A DNA stretch of 64,000 nucleotides, from assembly GCA_035546535.1 (NCBI GenBank), contig DASZWQ010000033.1:1-64000 (forward strand), read 5' to 3'. Both the position numbers and the translations under genes were made by a program. A model generated the notes under the pieces. That model was not told where the DNA came from. It saw only the letters and a program-made list of their open reading frames with translations, and made no database searches. This document shows, one piece after another, positions 17,890-27,011 of this stretch. This DNA is from Pirellulales bacterium. Lineage in GTDB: Bacteria > Planctomycetota > Planctomycetia > Pirellulales > JACPPG01. The first letter of the stretch is position 1, and each line of letters starts with the position of its first letter.

Positions 17890-18291
17890 TTACAGGGATG
17901 CCGGTGGCGGCACGTAGGGGCGTTCCGCCGCGGGCGACATCGAGGGGAAAATGGTTTTTGGCCCGAAGTATCCGGCCGGCGCGTGCGCAATCGCCGCGAC
18001 GAGGACTAAAGCCGTCATCGAGATGGCCAGGCCGGCAACGCCCAAGCGCAAACCCGCGGTGCGGCCGAAAAGCGCCGCAACGATTCCCGCCAGCCCCAGC
18101 ACGGCTGCGGACGCGCTTAAGGGAATCGAGATCACCGGTAGCAGGAACAGGCAGGCGGCGATCGCCCCCAGCACCATCGAACTGATGCCAAGCGCGACAG
18201 GTGGCAGGCCGGCCCTTTCCAACACTGCCCGAGCGGTTGCCGCGTGTTGCTCTCGATCGTGCATGGGAAGTCGCGGTGCAACGCCGCCCAT
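17890..18291 (-). CDS. Small membrane protein at the head of the act operon
   Basis: A 133-residue protein with three hydrophobic segments: LGISSMVLGAIAACLFLLPVI, ASAAVLGLAGIVAALFG and GVAGLAISMTALVLVAAIAH, followed by a Pro-rich tail. The pattern resembles the small DUF4190-type proteins, but the match is loose. It lies between the cox4-like gene (9 bases upstream) and actA on the same strand, so it belongs to the operon; a role in complex assembly is only inference. The start could be 18291, taken here, or the internal ATG at 18264. Confidence 0.7.
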   Translation of the reverse strand: MGGVAPRLPMHDREQHAATARAVLERAGLPPVALGISSMVLGAIAACLFLLPVISIPLSASAAVLGLAGIVAALFGRTAGLRLGVAGLAISMTALVLVAAIAHAPAGYFGPKTIFPSMSPAAERPYVPPPASL

Positions 18292-18300
18292 CAGTTCTCA

Positions 18301-18609
18301 TTAGTGGCCGGGAACATACGGTACCCAGGGCCTGGATACGTAATCCGCAAAGGTCAGCGCGCCGAGCACCATGACCAGCCAAAACAGCGCGACACACACG
18401 ACGGACCAGACCGCCGCTCGACTTTGCAGCAGGTGCATGAAGAACAATCCGACGAGCGAGGCTTTCACCACGGCGATCAGCAACCCCAGCGCCAGGTGCC
18501 AATCATGTGCCAGTGGGATAAAGGAAATTCCGACCGTCACGCACGTCAGCACGACGAGCACGGCAAGCACGACCAGGTATGCCGCCGGAGAGATAGCTCG
18601 GCTGGACAT
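18301..18609 (-). CDS. Cytochrome c oxidase subunit IV family protein
   Basis: A 102-residue protein with three membrane helices (YLVVLAVLVVLTCVTVGISF, LALGLLIAVVKASLVGLFFMHLL and VVCVALFWLVMVLGALTFADY). The VKASLVGLFFMHL motif is the mark of the bacterial small subunit IV (cox4/CtaF type). The ATG at 18609 has AGGGA five bases before it; the frame is open to 18735 but without membrane-protein character. It is the first gene of the respiratory operon, separated from coxC by the entire act cluster, which is unusual because it often directly follows coxC. Confidence 0.88.
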   Translation of the reverse strand: MSSRAISPAAYLVVLAVLVVLTCVTVGISFIPLAHDWHLALGLLIAVVKASLVGLFFMHLLQSRAAVWSVVCVALFWLVMVLGALTFADYVSRPWVPYVPGH

Positions 18610-19257
18610 GGAGTCCCTTTCGCTCGTGGCGGCCGCGAAGCCCAACGGAAAAGAACGAACGGTTCGCGGTGCAATGCGGGCCATGTCTGTGCAAAGTAAA
18701 TGCCGCCCGCGAACGTGAGCGCCCCGCGAACGCAACGGTCATTTGGCGGACGGTCGACGCCGGCCGCCGAGATTTGGTGGCGGGAGAGCGCCCATAGTGC
18801 GCGGCAAACGGCCACGCGCATTGAAGACATCGCTTTAGTCCGGGATCCATTCATTTGCGGTAGCCGGCACGAAAAGGCACCCCCCGAATGCTGCCGCGAG
18901 ACGCTTCCGGGGGAACGCATCTGAAAAAGCGACATGTTGACGCAGGAATCGTCGAGCCTCGAACGTGGTCCGCGCGCGAGCGGTTCTTAACGACCAAAAC
19001 CGAGGCAACTGCGGATCCCCTGCGCCGCCGAAACGGGGTTCTGTGGTTCTGTGCCGTTTTTCAGCACGTGGCCGAAGACGGTTTCCGCCGTACGCTTGTT
19101 AAGAAGCCCGCCGCCGAGCGGTGTGTAAACAACGGCAGGCGGCGCCTGATTAGTAGTGCATGCAAATGAATTGACAGGAAAGGGTTAGGCGACTGCCGAA
19201 CGATGATCCTCTGGGGTTGCTTAAATGTTGTGCGTCCCTGCGCCAGGGGATAGGATC
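18610..19257. other. Divergent promoter region between respiratory and MoxR operons
   Basis: About 650 bases between two large operons transcribed in opposite directions, so it should hold both promoters. Short open frames on both strands have no domain, signal or ribosome-binding site I would trust. A TTGACA hexamer lies at 19171-19176, but no good -10 box is found at the right distance. I see no repeat or RNA structure that I can name. Confidence 0.45.
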
Positions 19258-19356
19258 ATGAGTGGAATTCGGGACGATTCACGGGTGATTGAGGCATTGC
19301 CGGCGGCGGCCACGCACGGCGCTCTCGGCGCGACACTTCTACCGGGGCTTCAATGA
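19258..19356 (+). CDS. Possible small leader ORF coupled to the MoxR operon
   Basis: An ATG at 19258 after a GGGGATAGGATC purine-rich stretch opens a 32-codon frame (MSGIRDDSRVIEALPAAA, continuing to GLQ). Its TGA overlaps the ATG of the next gene as ATGA, exactly the coupling used by later genes of this operon. That coincidence is the only support: there is no recognisable domain, and short frames are common by chance at this GC content. It could be a leader peptide that sets translation of the downstream gene, or nothing. Confidence 0.3.
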   Translation: MSGIRDDSRVIEALPAAATHGALGATLLPGLQ

Positions 19357-20786
19357 TCGACCACGAACGAACCATCGCAAGTACGCGCGCCAAGATCGGC
19401 GCCGTCTTGGGTGTTCGCGCTTTTGTCACGGCCCTCTCGGTCTGGTTGCTCACTTGGGGAACGATTGCGTTGGTGCTGCGCGCGGCGCTCGCGACTCCGC
19501 GCGAACCGCTCGCCTGGGGCGCCCTCGGGATTCTTGGCGCGGCGGCTTTCGGCGGCGTCGTTGCTCACCGCAAGCAGCCGACCATCGCGGCCGTGCGGGC
19601 CCTGCTGGATGGTCACTGGCGCTGCGGTGGATTGCTGATGGCCGCCGGTGATACGGACACGAGCGGGTGGTCGCTTCACAACTCCGCCGTCTCGGCCGCA
19701 CCGCGCGTCGCCTGGAACGGAAGGCGGCAATGCGGCATTCTGTCGTGCTGTGCTCTGTTTGCACTCTTTGCATTCGTCGTGCCGGCGCGCTTCCTGGAGC
19801 AGCCGAATTCGCAGCGCCTGGTGGTGGCCGATGAGGTCGAGAAGCTGGCCGCCAAGATCGAGGTCTTGAAGGAAGAGAATATCCTGCCTCCGCAAAAAGC
19901 CGAAGCGCTCGAGCAGGCGCTCGACGAACTCGAGCGCGACGCAGCCGGAAACGATCCGAGCAAGACCTGGGAGGCGCTCGACCACCTGGAGCAAGCACTC
20001 GCAAAAGCGGCCGCTGAAGCCGCCGAGGACAAGGCGCGCGCGGCCGAGAAAGCCGCGCAGGCCGAAGAGCTGGCCTCGGCACTCGACGATGCTCACAGTC
20101 AGATGGCAGCCGCCGAGCTTGCTAAGGCTATGAAGCTGCTGGCCGAGGATGTGCAGCTCGCGACCAAGGAAAGCGAATCGCTGGACGGGGCGCTTGCCGA
20201 AGCTATGAAGCAGCTTGCCGAAGGGGGTGAGCTCGCCCCGGCGCAGCTTGCGGAATTGGCGCAAGCGCTTGGTAACTGCAAGGGGGGCAACCTGGCCACG
20301 CTCGGCCGGCTATGCGAGGCACGCTTGATCGACCCTTCGATGCTCGCGCAACTGCGCGGCCAGTGCGAGATCGATCCCGACGCGCTGGCGGCGCTTCTGG
20401 CCGCGTGCGATGGCGAGGGCTTTTGCTTGTCGGACGCGCTGGCCCAGTGCAACAAGCCCGGCCGCGGCGGCATCAATCGTGGGCGCGGCGATGCGGCCAT
20501 GACCTGGACCGACGGCGCGAGCGCGGAAAACACGCAGTTCAAGGAAAAGGTGCTGCCGCCAGGGGCCGTGGCCTCGGTCAAGGACAGCACCTTGCAGGGA
20601 GTCAGCATCGGCGATCCGACGGCGGATACTCCGGCCGAGACGACCGCCGGCGGCGCACTAGACACATCCAACGCGGGGCGTGGATCGGCGCGGACGCAGG
20701 TCATCCTGCCCGAGCATCGCAAGGCGGTCCAACGCTACTTCGCCCGCGAAACGCAGGGACGGAACAAGGCTTCCGAGGCACCATGA
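19353..20786 (+). CDS. Membrane-anchored Ala-rich coiled-coil protein, head of the MoxR operon
   Basis: I do not recognise this 477-residue protein as a named family. Two helices at about residues 21-43 and 54-71 and a third at 127-146 anchor it. An Ala/Glu/Lys-rich coiled coil follows at about 155-295 (KAAAEAAEDKARAAEKAAQA and similar). Then comes a segment with six cysteines at about 300-375 (NCKGG, LCEAR, QCEID, ACDGEGFC, QCNKPG). A Gly-rich, Thr-rich part and a final ILPEHRKAVQRYFARE helix end it; this last motif resembles C-termini of large membrane proteins found beside MoxR/VWA genes in planctomycetes. The stop overlaps the MoxR start (ATGA), so the two are probably made together. Confidence 0.75.
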   Translation: MIDHERTIASTRAKIGAVLGVRAFVTALSVWLLTWGTIALVLRAALATPREPLAWGALGILGAAAFGGVVAHRKQPTIAAVRALLDGHWRCGGLLMAAGDTDTSGWSLHNSAVSAAPRVAWNGRRQCGILSCCALFALFAFVVPARFLEQPNSQRLVVADEVEKLAAKIEVLKEENILPPQKAEALEQALDELERDAAGNDPSKTWEALDHLEQALAKAAAEAAEDKARAAEKAAQAEELASALDDAHSQMAAAELAKAMKLLAEDVQLATKESESLDGALAEAMKQLAEGGELAPAQLAELAQALGNCKGGNLATLGRLCEARLIDPSMLAQLRGQCEIDPDALAALLAACDGEGFCLSDALAQCNKPGRGGINRGRGDAAMTWTDGASAENTQFKEKVLPPGAVASVKDSTLQGVSIGDPTADTPAETTAGGALDTSNAGRGSARTQVILPEHRKAVQRYFARETQGRNKASEAP

Positions 20787-21862
20787 CATCTGATCTCGCG
20801 TCAGCGTCAGGCGCTAGCGCTCAGTCTGCGCTTGTCTCGCCGCAAACGATCGCCGAGAGCACGGCGCTCACGCGCCGCGTGCTCGTTCAGTTGGACCAGA
20901 TGTTGCTCGGTCGCGAGCAACTGCACCGCCTGGTCCTGGTTGGCATTCTCAGCCGTGGGCATATCCTGCTCGAAGGCCTGCCCGGCGTCGGTAAGACCGC
21001 GCTAATCAAGGGGTTGGGCCAGATTCTGGACCTGAAGTTCAATCGCGTCCAGTTCACGCCCGACCTCATGCCCAGCGACATTCTCGGCACCCACATGCTG
21101 CGCGACGTGCCGGGGGGCGGGCGGGAGATGTCGTTTCAGCCGGGCCCGATCTTTACCAACATCCTGCTGGCCGACGAGATCAATCGTGCCTCGCCCAAGA
21201 CGCAATCCGCCTTGCTCGAAGCGATGCAAGAGGGCTCGGTCACGCTGATGGGACAGACGCGCCCGCTGCCGCGGCCGTTTTTCGTGCTGGCCAGCCAGAA
21301 CCCGATCGAGCTGGAAGGAACGTATCCGCTGCCCGAGGCGCAGCTGGACCGGTTCCTTTTCAAGCTGGCGGTCGGCGACGTCAATGTGGACGTGCTGACC
21401 GAGATCATCGCCACGCGTCGCCGCGGCGAAGCGCCGCCGGCCGAGGCCCCCTCGACCTCGGCCGACCTCGAACGGCTGATGGCGATCATGGACAAGATTT
21501 ATCTGCCACGGCCCGTCTGCCGGTATATCTCGCGGCTGGTTGTCGCCACGCATCCCGGCGCGGCCGAAGCGATCGACGATGTGAATTCGTACGTCACTTA
21601 CGGCGCGTCGCCGCGCGCCGCCATTGCCATGGCCGAGGCCGCTCGGGCACACGCCTTGATCGACGGCCGGCCGACCGCCGGCTTCGAGGACGTGAAGGCC
21701 ATCGCGGCGCCGGTGATGAACCACCGGCTGATCCTCAATTACAAGGCGCGGTTCGAACAGGTGACGCCGGCGGTCATCATTCAGCGCCTGTTGAATCGCA
21801 TCGACGAATCGGGCATGTCGCTTCCCGCGGATGTCCGCATTCAAGGAGACGGCCGATCATGA
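20783..21862 (+). CDS. MoxR-family AAA+ ATPase
   Basis: A 359-residue AAA+ ATPase of the MoxR type. Walker A is GLPGVGKT (residues 65-72), Walker B ILLADE (127-132) followed by INRASPKTQSALLEAMQE, sensor 1 is the Asn in ASQNPIE (residue 173), and the MoxR landmark GTYPLPEAQLDRF follows. A C-terminal lid domain contains YGASPRAAIAMAEAARAHAL. MoxR proteins act as chaperones that help assemble or activate protein complexes, usually together with VWA proteins, and the operon supplies DUF58 and two VWA partners. I start at ATG 20783, overlapping the previous stop; an open frame further upstream is a shadow of the coiled-coil gene. Confidence 0.95.
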   Translation: MTSDLASASGASAQSALVSPQTIAESTALTRRVLVQLDQMLLGREQLHRLVLVGILSRGHILLEGLPGVGKTALIKGLGQILDLKFNRVQFTPDLMPSDILGTHMLRDVPGGGREMSFQPGPIFTNILLADEINRASPKTQSALLEAMQEGSVTLMGQTRPLPRPFFVLASQNPIELEGTYPLPEAQLDRFLFKLAVGDVNVDVLTEIIATRRRGEAPPAEAPSTSADLERLMAIMDKIYLPRPVCRYISRLVVATHPGAAEAIDDVNSYVTYGASPRAAIAMAEAARAHALIDGRPTAGFEDVKAIAAPVMNHRLILNYKARFEQVTPAVIIQRLLNRIDESGMSLPADVRIQGDGRS

Positions 21863-23649
21863 TTGCTCGCGGGCCGATTCGCAGCGTGTTGCGGCATGCG
21901 TCGTGGCTGCTCGTGGCGGCTTGGGCAGTTTTGGCGGCTTCCTGTTGCCTGGCAGCGCAACAGCATTTCGGCGATATCACGGTCACCGTGCAGCCGCAAC
22001 CGACCCCCGAGGGGACGGTCTTCCAGACAGGGAAAGAGGGATATCTCGAATTCCGCATCACGGTCGAGAATCGCTCGACGACCAAGGAACACGAAGTGCG
22101 GTTGGTCTATCCGCCGCATATGAGCACGTTCTACGGCGATTGCGTCACGCGCAATGCGCGCACCGTGCGGGTCGCGCCCGAAACAACCTCCACGGTGTCG
22201 TTATTTCAGCCGGCGCTGCAAGTGGTCGACGAGCGGCTGGCCGTCGAAATCAATGGCAGGCGTCAGGAAGGGCAGCTCTCGATGGACAACCCGTTCAACT
22301 TCGGTTACCGCGGTTACAGCCACCCGACGAGCGGCAACCGAGTATTGAACGTGCTGGCCAGTCGCGGAGTTCCGCAGGAATTAAAAGATCAGGTGCGCGT
22401 CGCGCACGGCGACCAGGCGGGATTTCTGCGCAGCGAGCTGCCGGTCAGCGAGTGGAGCCCGCAGTGGCTGGGCTACACCTGTTACGACGTGGTGTTGTTG
22501 ACCCGCGAAGAGGCCGAGTCATTGACGGCAGATGTCGGTCGCGCGCTGCACCGCTATGCGGAAAGTGGCGGCATGATCCTGGTCCACGGGGTCCCCCTGG
22601 CAACCGCCATACCCGAGACGTTGCGAAATCCCACTGACAAGGCCAATCACGGGCTGTATCGGATCGGCTTCGGGATCCTGCGCCCCTGCCCGACGAAGGC
22701 GCCCTGGCCCACGGAGTTCTGGGAAGGCATGAACCGCACGCAAAACGCGCCGAATGATCCGACCCTGCAAGTGGTGGGCGAGGTGAAGGTGCCGGTGCGC
22801 GGCCTGCTGGTCTTGGTGATCGCCTTCGCCGTGGGCATCGGACCCGTCAACGTATGGTTTCTGTCGCGCCGCGGCCGGAAGATGTGGTTGTGGTGGATCG
22901 TGCCGGCCGTGTCGCTGGCCACTTGCCTGGTGGTGTTCGCCTACTCGCTCGCTTCCGAGGGAGTTCACGGCCACGGCCGCACGTCGCTGGTCACGATCCT
23001 CGACGAGAACAACCATCGCGCCTCGACGCTTGGCTTCGTCTCGTACTACTGCCCACTGACTCCGTCCGACGGATTGCATTTTTCCTACGATACGGCGGTG
23101 GCGCCTTTGTACGCCAACGACCGGTATGCTGATCCCTTCCGGCATCAGCGGTCGCGGACGCTCGATTGGACGAACGATCAGCACCTTGACTCGGGCTGGG
23201 TGATGGCCCGCGTGCCGGCGTGCTTGGCTCTCCGCATGAACGAAACCCGGCGCGAGCGGCTCTCCATTCGCCGCGACGCCGACGGCACGATCACGGTCGT
23301 CAACGGCCTGGGAGAGGAGATCGAATCGTTGCACTACCGCGATGCCGACGGCAACTTTCACGTCGCCCAGAACCTGCCGGCCGGCCAGGAAGCGAAACTC
23401 GACAAAGATGACAAGCTCGCCAAGCGTGCAGGCACCGTAAGCAAGCCCTTGCGCGAGTTGTTTACGCAGAACTGGAGCTACTCGCTGAACACGTTGCGGC
23501 AGTACCCCGACACTTTTCTCGTTCCGGGAACCTACCTGGCCGTGGTCAAGAAGAGTCCCTTTCTGAACGATCCACTCCCGACGGCGCCGCAGGAGGGGAG
23601 CGTGGGGATCATTTACGGCATCTGCGCGGAAACGGGCGATGGACGTTAG
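21859..23649 (+). CDS. Large exported membrane protein with GATase-like fold, unknown function
   Basis: A 596-residue protein in the MoxR operon. It has an N-terminal signal (residues about 1-34, WLLVAAWAVLAASCCLAA), an Ig-like domain (about 40-130, DITVTVQPQPTPEGTVF and TVENRSTTKEHEV), and an alpha/beta domain with YDVVLLTREEAESL and SGGMILVHG that resembles the glutamine-amidotransferase-like fold of DUF4350 proteins. Two membrane helices near 310-370 (LLVLVIAFAVGIGPVNVWFL and IVPAVSLATCLVVFAYSL) are followed by a C-terminal beta-rich domain. Coupled to moxR by ATGA and followed two bases later by the ABC ATPase gene. Function unknown; it could be a periplasmic client or sensor for the complex. 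Confidence 0.75.
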   Translation: MIARGPIRSVLRHASWLLVAAWAVLAASCCLAAQQHFGDITVTVQPQPTPEGTVFQTGKEGYLEFRITVENRSTTKEHEVRLVYPPHMSTFYGDCVTRNARTVRVAPETTSTVSLFQPALQVVDERLAVEINGRRQEGQLSMDNPFNFGYRGYSHPTSGNRVLNVLASRGVPQELKDQVRVAHGDQAGFLRSELPVSEWSPQWLGYTCYDVVLLTREEAESLTADVGRALHRYAESGGMILVHGVPLATAIPETLRNPTDKANHGLYRIGFGILRPCPTKAPWPTEFWEGMNRTQNAPNDPTLQVVGEVKVPVRGLLVLVIAFAVGIGPVNVWFLSRRGRKMWLWWIVPAVSLATCLVVFAYSLASEGVHGHGRTSLVTILDENNHRASTLGFVSYYCPLTPSDGLHFSYDTAVAPLYANDRYADPFRHQRSRTLDWTNDQHLDSGWVMARVPACLALRMNETRRERLSIRRDADGTITVVNGLGEEIESLHYRDADGNFHVAQNLPAGQEAKLDKDDKLAKRAGTVSKPLRELFTQNWSYSLNTLRQYPDTFLVPGTYLAVVKKSPFLNDPLPTAPQEGSVGIIYGICAETGDGR

Positions 23650-23651
23650 AA

Positions 23652-24581
23652 ATGGACGTTAATGTCAGCAACCTGAAGCGCTACTTCGGCGGCACCAAGG
23701 CCGTGGACGGTGTCTCGTTCAGCTTCTCGTCCGGACATATCGTCGGCTTCGTCGGTCCCAACGGCGCCGGCAAAACCACTACGATGCGCATCCTGGCCAC
23801 GCTGGACGAGCCCACGGAAGGAGACGCCACGATCGACGGCATCTCGGTCGTCGACGAGCCTGAAAAAGCGCGTCGCCTCGTGGGCTTCATGCCTGACACC
23901 CTGCCGACGCACCGCGACATGACCGTACACGAATACCTGGACTTCTTCGCCCGGGCCTACGGTTTGCGCGGCGTGAATCGCGATTCGCTGGTCGAACGCG
24001 TCGAGGAGTTCACAAACCTGACGGGCATCAACCGCAAGTTCTTGCGCGATCTCTCGAAAGGCATGAAACAGCGGGTCAGCCTGGCCCGGTCGCTCGTACA
24101 CGATCCGCCGGTGCTGGTGCTGGACGAGCCGGCCAACGCGCTCGATCCGCGGGCCCGCATCGAGCTGCGCGAACTGTTGAAGGTGCTGGCCGACCAGGGC
24201 AAGGCCATCCTGGTCAGCTCGCACATCCTCACCGAGCTTTCGGAAATGTGCAACGGCGTTGTGATCGTCGAGCAGGGGCGCATGCTGCGCGCCGGGCAGA
24301 TGGATCACGTCGTGGAGGCCGAAAACATCGAGCGCACGGTGATCATCCGCTGCGAAGGGCCGATCGATGCACTTCAGCGGGCCCTGCTCGAGTCGCCCCT
24401 GGTGCGCGAATCGCGCATCGCGGGGCCCGTGGTCGAGGCCGAGGTCAACGGCGGCGACGACGTCTGCGGCGACCTGCTGCGGCAACTCGTGACCGCGGGC
24501 GTGAGAATCGTGGAGTTTCATCAGCGCCGCGCTGATCTGGAAGACATCTTCATGACCGTCACCAAGGGACAAGTGCAATGA
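23652..24581 (+). CDS. ABC transporter ATP-binding protein
   Basis: A 309-residue ABC ATPase of the ABC-2 export type. Walker A is GPNGAGKT (residues 35-42), the signature is LSKGMKQR (about 134-141), Walker B is VLVLDEPANALDP, and the switch His is in LVSSHILTELSEM. A C-terminal extension of about 90 residues (ERTVIIRCEGPIDALQRALL, ending QRRADLEDIFMTVTKG) resembles that of gliding/copper-type exporters such as GldA or NosF. Its stop overlaps the permease start (ATGA), forming a one-ATPase, one-permease transporter inside the MoxR operon. Confidence 0.95.
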   Translation: MDVNVSNLKRYFGGTKAVDGVSFSFSSGHIVGFVGPNGAGKTTTMRILATLDEPTEGDATIDGISVVDEPEKARRLVGFMPDTLPTHRDMTVHEYLDFFARAYGLRGVNRDSLVERVEEFTNLTGINRKFLRDLSKGMKQRVSLARSLVHDPPVLVLDEPANALDPRARIELRELLKVLADQGKAILVSSHILTELSEMCNGVVIVEQGRMLRAGQMDHVVEAENIERTVIIRCEGPIDALQRALLESPLVRESRIAGPVVEAEVNGGDDVCGDLLRQLVTAGVRIVEFHQRRADLEDIFMTVTKGQVQ

Positions 24582-26122
24582 CCCGGCTGGCCAAGATCGC
24601 CGCCACGATCGGCGATCGCGCGAATCCGATCGTCGTCAAAGAGCTGCGCCAGGCCGTGCAAAGCCGGCTGGTGATCGCCATCTTGCTCGTCTTTTTGCTC
24701 GTGAACGTGTTCGTGGTGTGCAGCTTCCTGATGCTCAACGCCGACGCGAACTCGAACGAAACGGCCGGTCAGGAGCTGTTCGCCTGGCTGTTCGTGGTGC
24801 TGGCTTTGACGTGCCTGGTGTTCGTGCCGTTGTATGCCGGCATCCGCCTGACGATGGAGCGCAACGACGCGAACATCGATCTCTTGTTTACCACCACGAT
24901 TGCCCCGGCCGCCATCATCCGGGGCAAATTCTGGGCCGCCGTGGCGCTGATCGCCTTGATCTATAGCGCGTGCATGCCCTTTTTGACATTCACTTACTTG
25001 CTGCGGGGGATCGATCTGCCGTCGATCTTTGCCAGCCTGGCCATCGCTTTCGCCTGTACCGCCGGCGTCACGATGCTGGCCATCTTCGTCGGCAGCGTGG
25101 CGGGCGGATGGCTGCTGCGCTTGCTGCTGGCCGGCGCCTTCCTCTTCGCCTGGTGCTGGATCACGACCATGGTGATCGTTGGCTGCATGCAGCTGGCACG
25201 GATGGGCCTGACCTTCATGTTCAACGATCGCGAGGCTTGGGCCGTCTTTGGCTGCGTCGTCCTGTTCGGGCTGTGTGCATGGGGATTTTTCTATCTGCTG
25301 GCCGTGGCCTCGATCAGCGCGCGGTCATCGAACCGCATGCTCCCCGTGCGCGTCTTCGTGACGGCCTGCTGGATAGTGTTCGGCCTGATCATGGGCGTCT
25401 GGAGCTGGATCGAGGAAAGCCCGCTGCCAATGGGGAGCTGGCTGGTAACCAGCGTCATGGTCGTTAGCGTCGTGCTGGTATTCGTGCTGGCCGAGCGCGA
25501 GAGCTGGAGCCCGCGCGTCCGGCGCGCGATCCCGCGCGGCAGGCTGCCGCGATTTGTTGCCTGGCTCCTCTTTACGGGTTCGGCGGGGGGCGTACTGTGG
25601 TGCTTTACGCTCGGCGCCGTGACGCTACTCGCGGCGATCGCGGCGAATGGTATGCTTCCGCGTTCCCATCTGGGAGGCATTCGGCCAGAGGCGCTGCGCG
25701 ACAGCATCGCCATGATGACCGGCGCGCTACTGTACGCCGTATGCTACGCGATGACGGGTTTGCTCGTGCGCCGCTGGCTCGCGCCCAAGTCGCCACCCAT
25801 CCTGGGCGCCGTGCTCGCTTGCATTCTGTTTGCCGTCGGCTGCTTGGCGCCTCTTCTCTTGGCTTACCTGATCGAAGGTCCGCTGTGGAGATTCGACACG
25901 TTACCGATCGAGTTCGTGCTCACGAATCCGGCAGTGCTGGAACGTGAATTCGCGCGCTATATCGTGCTTTATTTCCTTATGATCTGGGCGATCGTGGCCA
26001 CCGGTTGCAACTTCCGGTGGTTCCGTCAGCAATGGAGTGCGTTTGCGCGGCATGAGCTCAAGCCGGCCGAACCACAGCCGGTCGCCTTGGCCGAACCGGC
26101 CCCGGCGGTGGCTCATGGCTGA
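24578..26122 (+). CDS. ABC-2 type transporter permease
   Basis: A 514-residue permease with about twelve hydrophobic helices, starting with the family-typical GDRANPIVVKELRQAVQSRL amphipathic segment and first helix VIAILLVFLLVNVFVVCSFL. Later helices include ALTCLVFVPLYAGIRLTMER, which contains the RxxxER-type turn seen in ABC-2 permeases. It is about twice the length of single six-helix members, so it could act without a second permease gene. The stop overlaps the DUF58 gene by eight bases. What it exports is unknown; its partners suggest an envelope protein or lipid. Confidence 0.9.
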   Translation: MTRLAKIAATIGDRANPIVVKELRQAVQSRLVIAILLVFLLVNVFVVCSFLMLNADANSNETAGQELFAWLFVVLALTCLVFVPLYAGIRLTMERNDANIDLLFTTTIAPAAIIRGKFWAAVALIALIYSACMPFLTFTYLLRGIDLPSIFASLAIAFACTAGVTMLAIFVGSVAGGWLLRLLLAGAFLFAWCWITTMVIVGCMQLARMGLTFMFNDREAWAVFGCVVLFGLCAWGFFYLLAVASISARSSNRMLPVRVFVTACWIVFGLIMGVWSWIEESPLPMGSWLVTSVMVVSVVLVFVLAERESWSPRVRRAIPRGRLPRFVAWLLFTGSAGGVLWCFTLGAVTLLAAIAANGMLPRSHLGGIRPEALRDSIAMMTGALLYAVCYAMTGLLVRRWLAPKSPPILGAVLACILFAVGCLAPLLLAYLIEGPLWRFDTLPIEFVLTNPAVLEREFARYIVLYFLMIWAIVATGCNFRWFRQQWSAFARHELKPAEPQPVALAEPAPAVAHG

Positions 26123-26984
26123 CGAAACTCGCCGGTTTCTGGCCGAAGGGGAGCAGGCCGGCGCGCGCTATCGCCTGGCCGCGCCCCGCAGCGCGCCGGC
26201 CGGACTCGTGGGATCGCAACTGGCGCGGGCGGCGGGCGAAAGCCTCGAATTCCTCGAGCATCGCGACTACGAGCCGGGCGACGATTTGCGGCGTATCAAC
26301 TGGAGCGCCTACGCGCGGACCGACAAGCTGGTGATCAAGGTCTTTCGGCAAGAGGTCTGCCCGCACCTCGACCTGGTTGTCGATGGTTCGCGCTCGATGA
26401 TGCTCGCCGGCACTGAAAAACGGCGCGCCGCGCTCGGATTGGCCGCGGCCGCGGCTTGCGCCGCCGAGAACGCGGGCTACAGCCGGCAAGTCTTTCTGAC
26501 GACCGGCGGTTGCCATCCGATCGTCGGCGGCTCACAAAGCCCGCGCGCCTGGCAAGGTCTCGATTTCGAATCTCATAACACGCCCGCCGAGGCATTTCGC
26601 ACGCTCCCCCCGGCCTGGCGGCCGCGCGGCATTCGCATGTTCATTAGCGACTGCCTGTGGCTGGGCGATCCGCTCGAAATCCTGAATTCCATGGCCGATC
26701 GCGCGGCGGCCGTGTTCGTCGTGCAGCTCCTGGCGGCCGAAGACGTCGAACCTCCCGGGCTGGGCAACCGCCGCCTGGTCGATTCCGAGACTGGCGAAAC
26801 GCTCGAAGCGTTTGTCGATGCGCAGGGACAGGCCCGTTATCGAGAAAAGCTGGCGCGGCATCAGGAGGACTGGCACCTGGCGGCGCGCAAGGTCGGGGCG
26901 CAATTCGTATCGTTCGTGGCCGAGGACTTGTGTCGCACCTGGGACCTCTCGCCGCTGGTCAAAGCCGAGGCGCTGGCGGTCTAG
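26115..26984 (+). CDS. DUF58 domain protein
   Basis: A 289-residue cytoplasmic protein of the DUF58 family. The hallmark YEPGDDLRRINW lies at residues 52-63, followed by the VWA-like fold with LDLVVDGSRSMML and the family-typical AAAACAAENAGYSRQVFLTTG. DUF58 proteins are coded next to MoxR ATPases almost everywhere and probably belong to the same chaperone system. The ATG at 26115 lies inside the permease's last codons (eight-base overlap). 27 bases separate it from the next VWA gene. Confidence 0.93.
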   Translation: MADETRRFLAEGEQAGARYRLAAPRSAPAGLVGSQLARAAGESLEFLEHRDYEPGDDLRRINWSAYARTDKLVIKVFRQEVCPHLDLVVDGSRSMMLAGTEKRRAALGLAAAAACAAENAGYSRQVFLTTGGCHPIVGGSQSPRAWQGLDFESHNTPAEAFRTLPPAWRPRGIRMFISDCLWLGDPLEILNSMADRAAAVFVVQLLAAEDVEPPGLGNRRLVDSETGETLEAFVDAQGQARYREKLARHQEDWHLAARKVGAQFVSFVAEDLCRTWDLSPLVKAEALAV

Positions 26985-27011
26985 ATTCGTACGAACGGGG
27001 AACGATCCTCC

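Noticed and set aside
19171-19200. TTGACA at 19171 as a -35 box for the MoxR operon
   Set aside because: No acceptable -10 hexamer at 16-18 bases; the following sequence is GC-rich.
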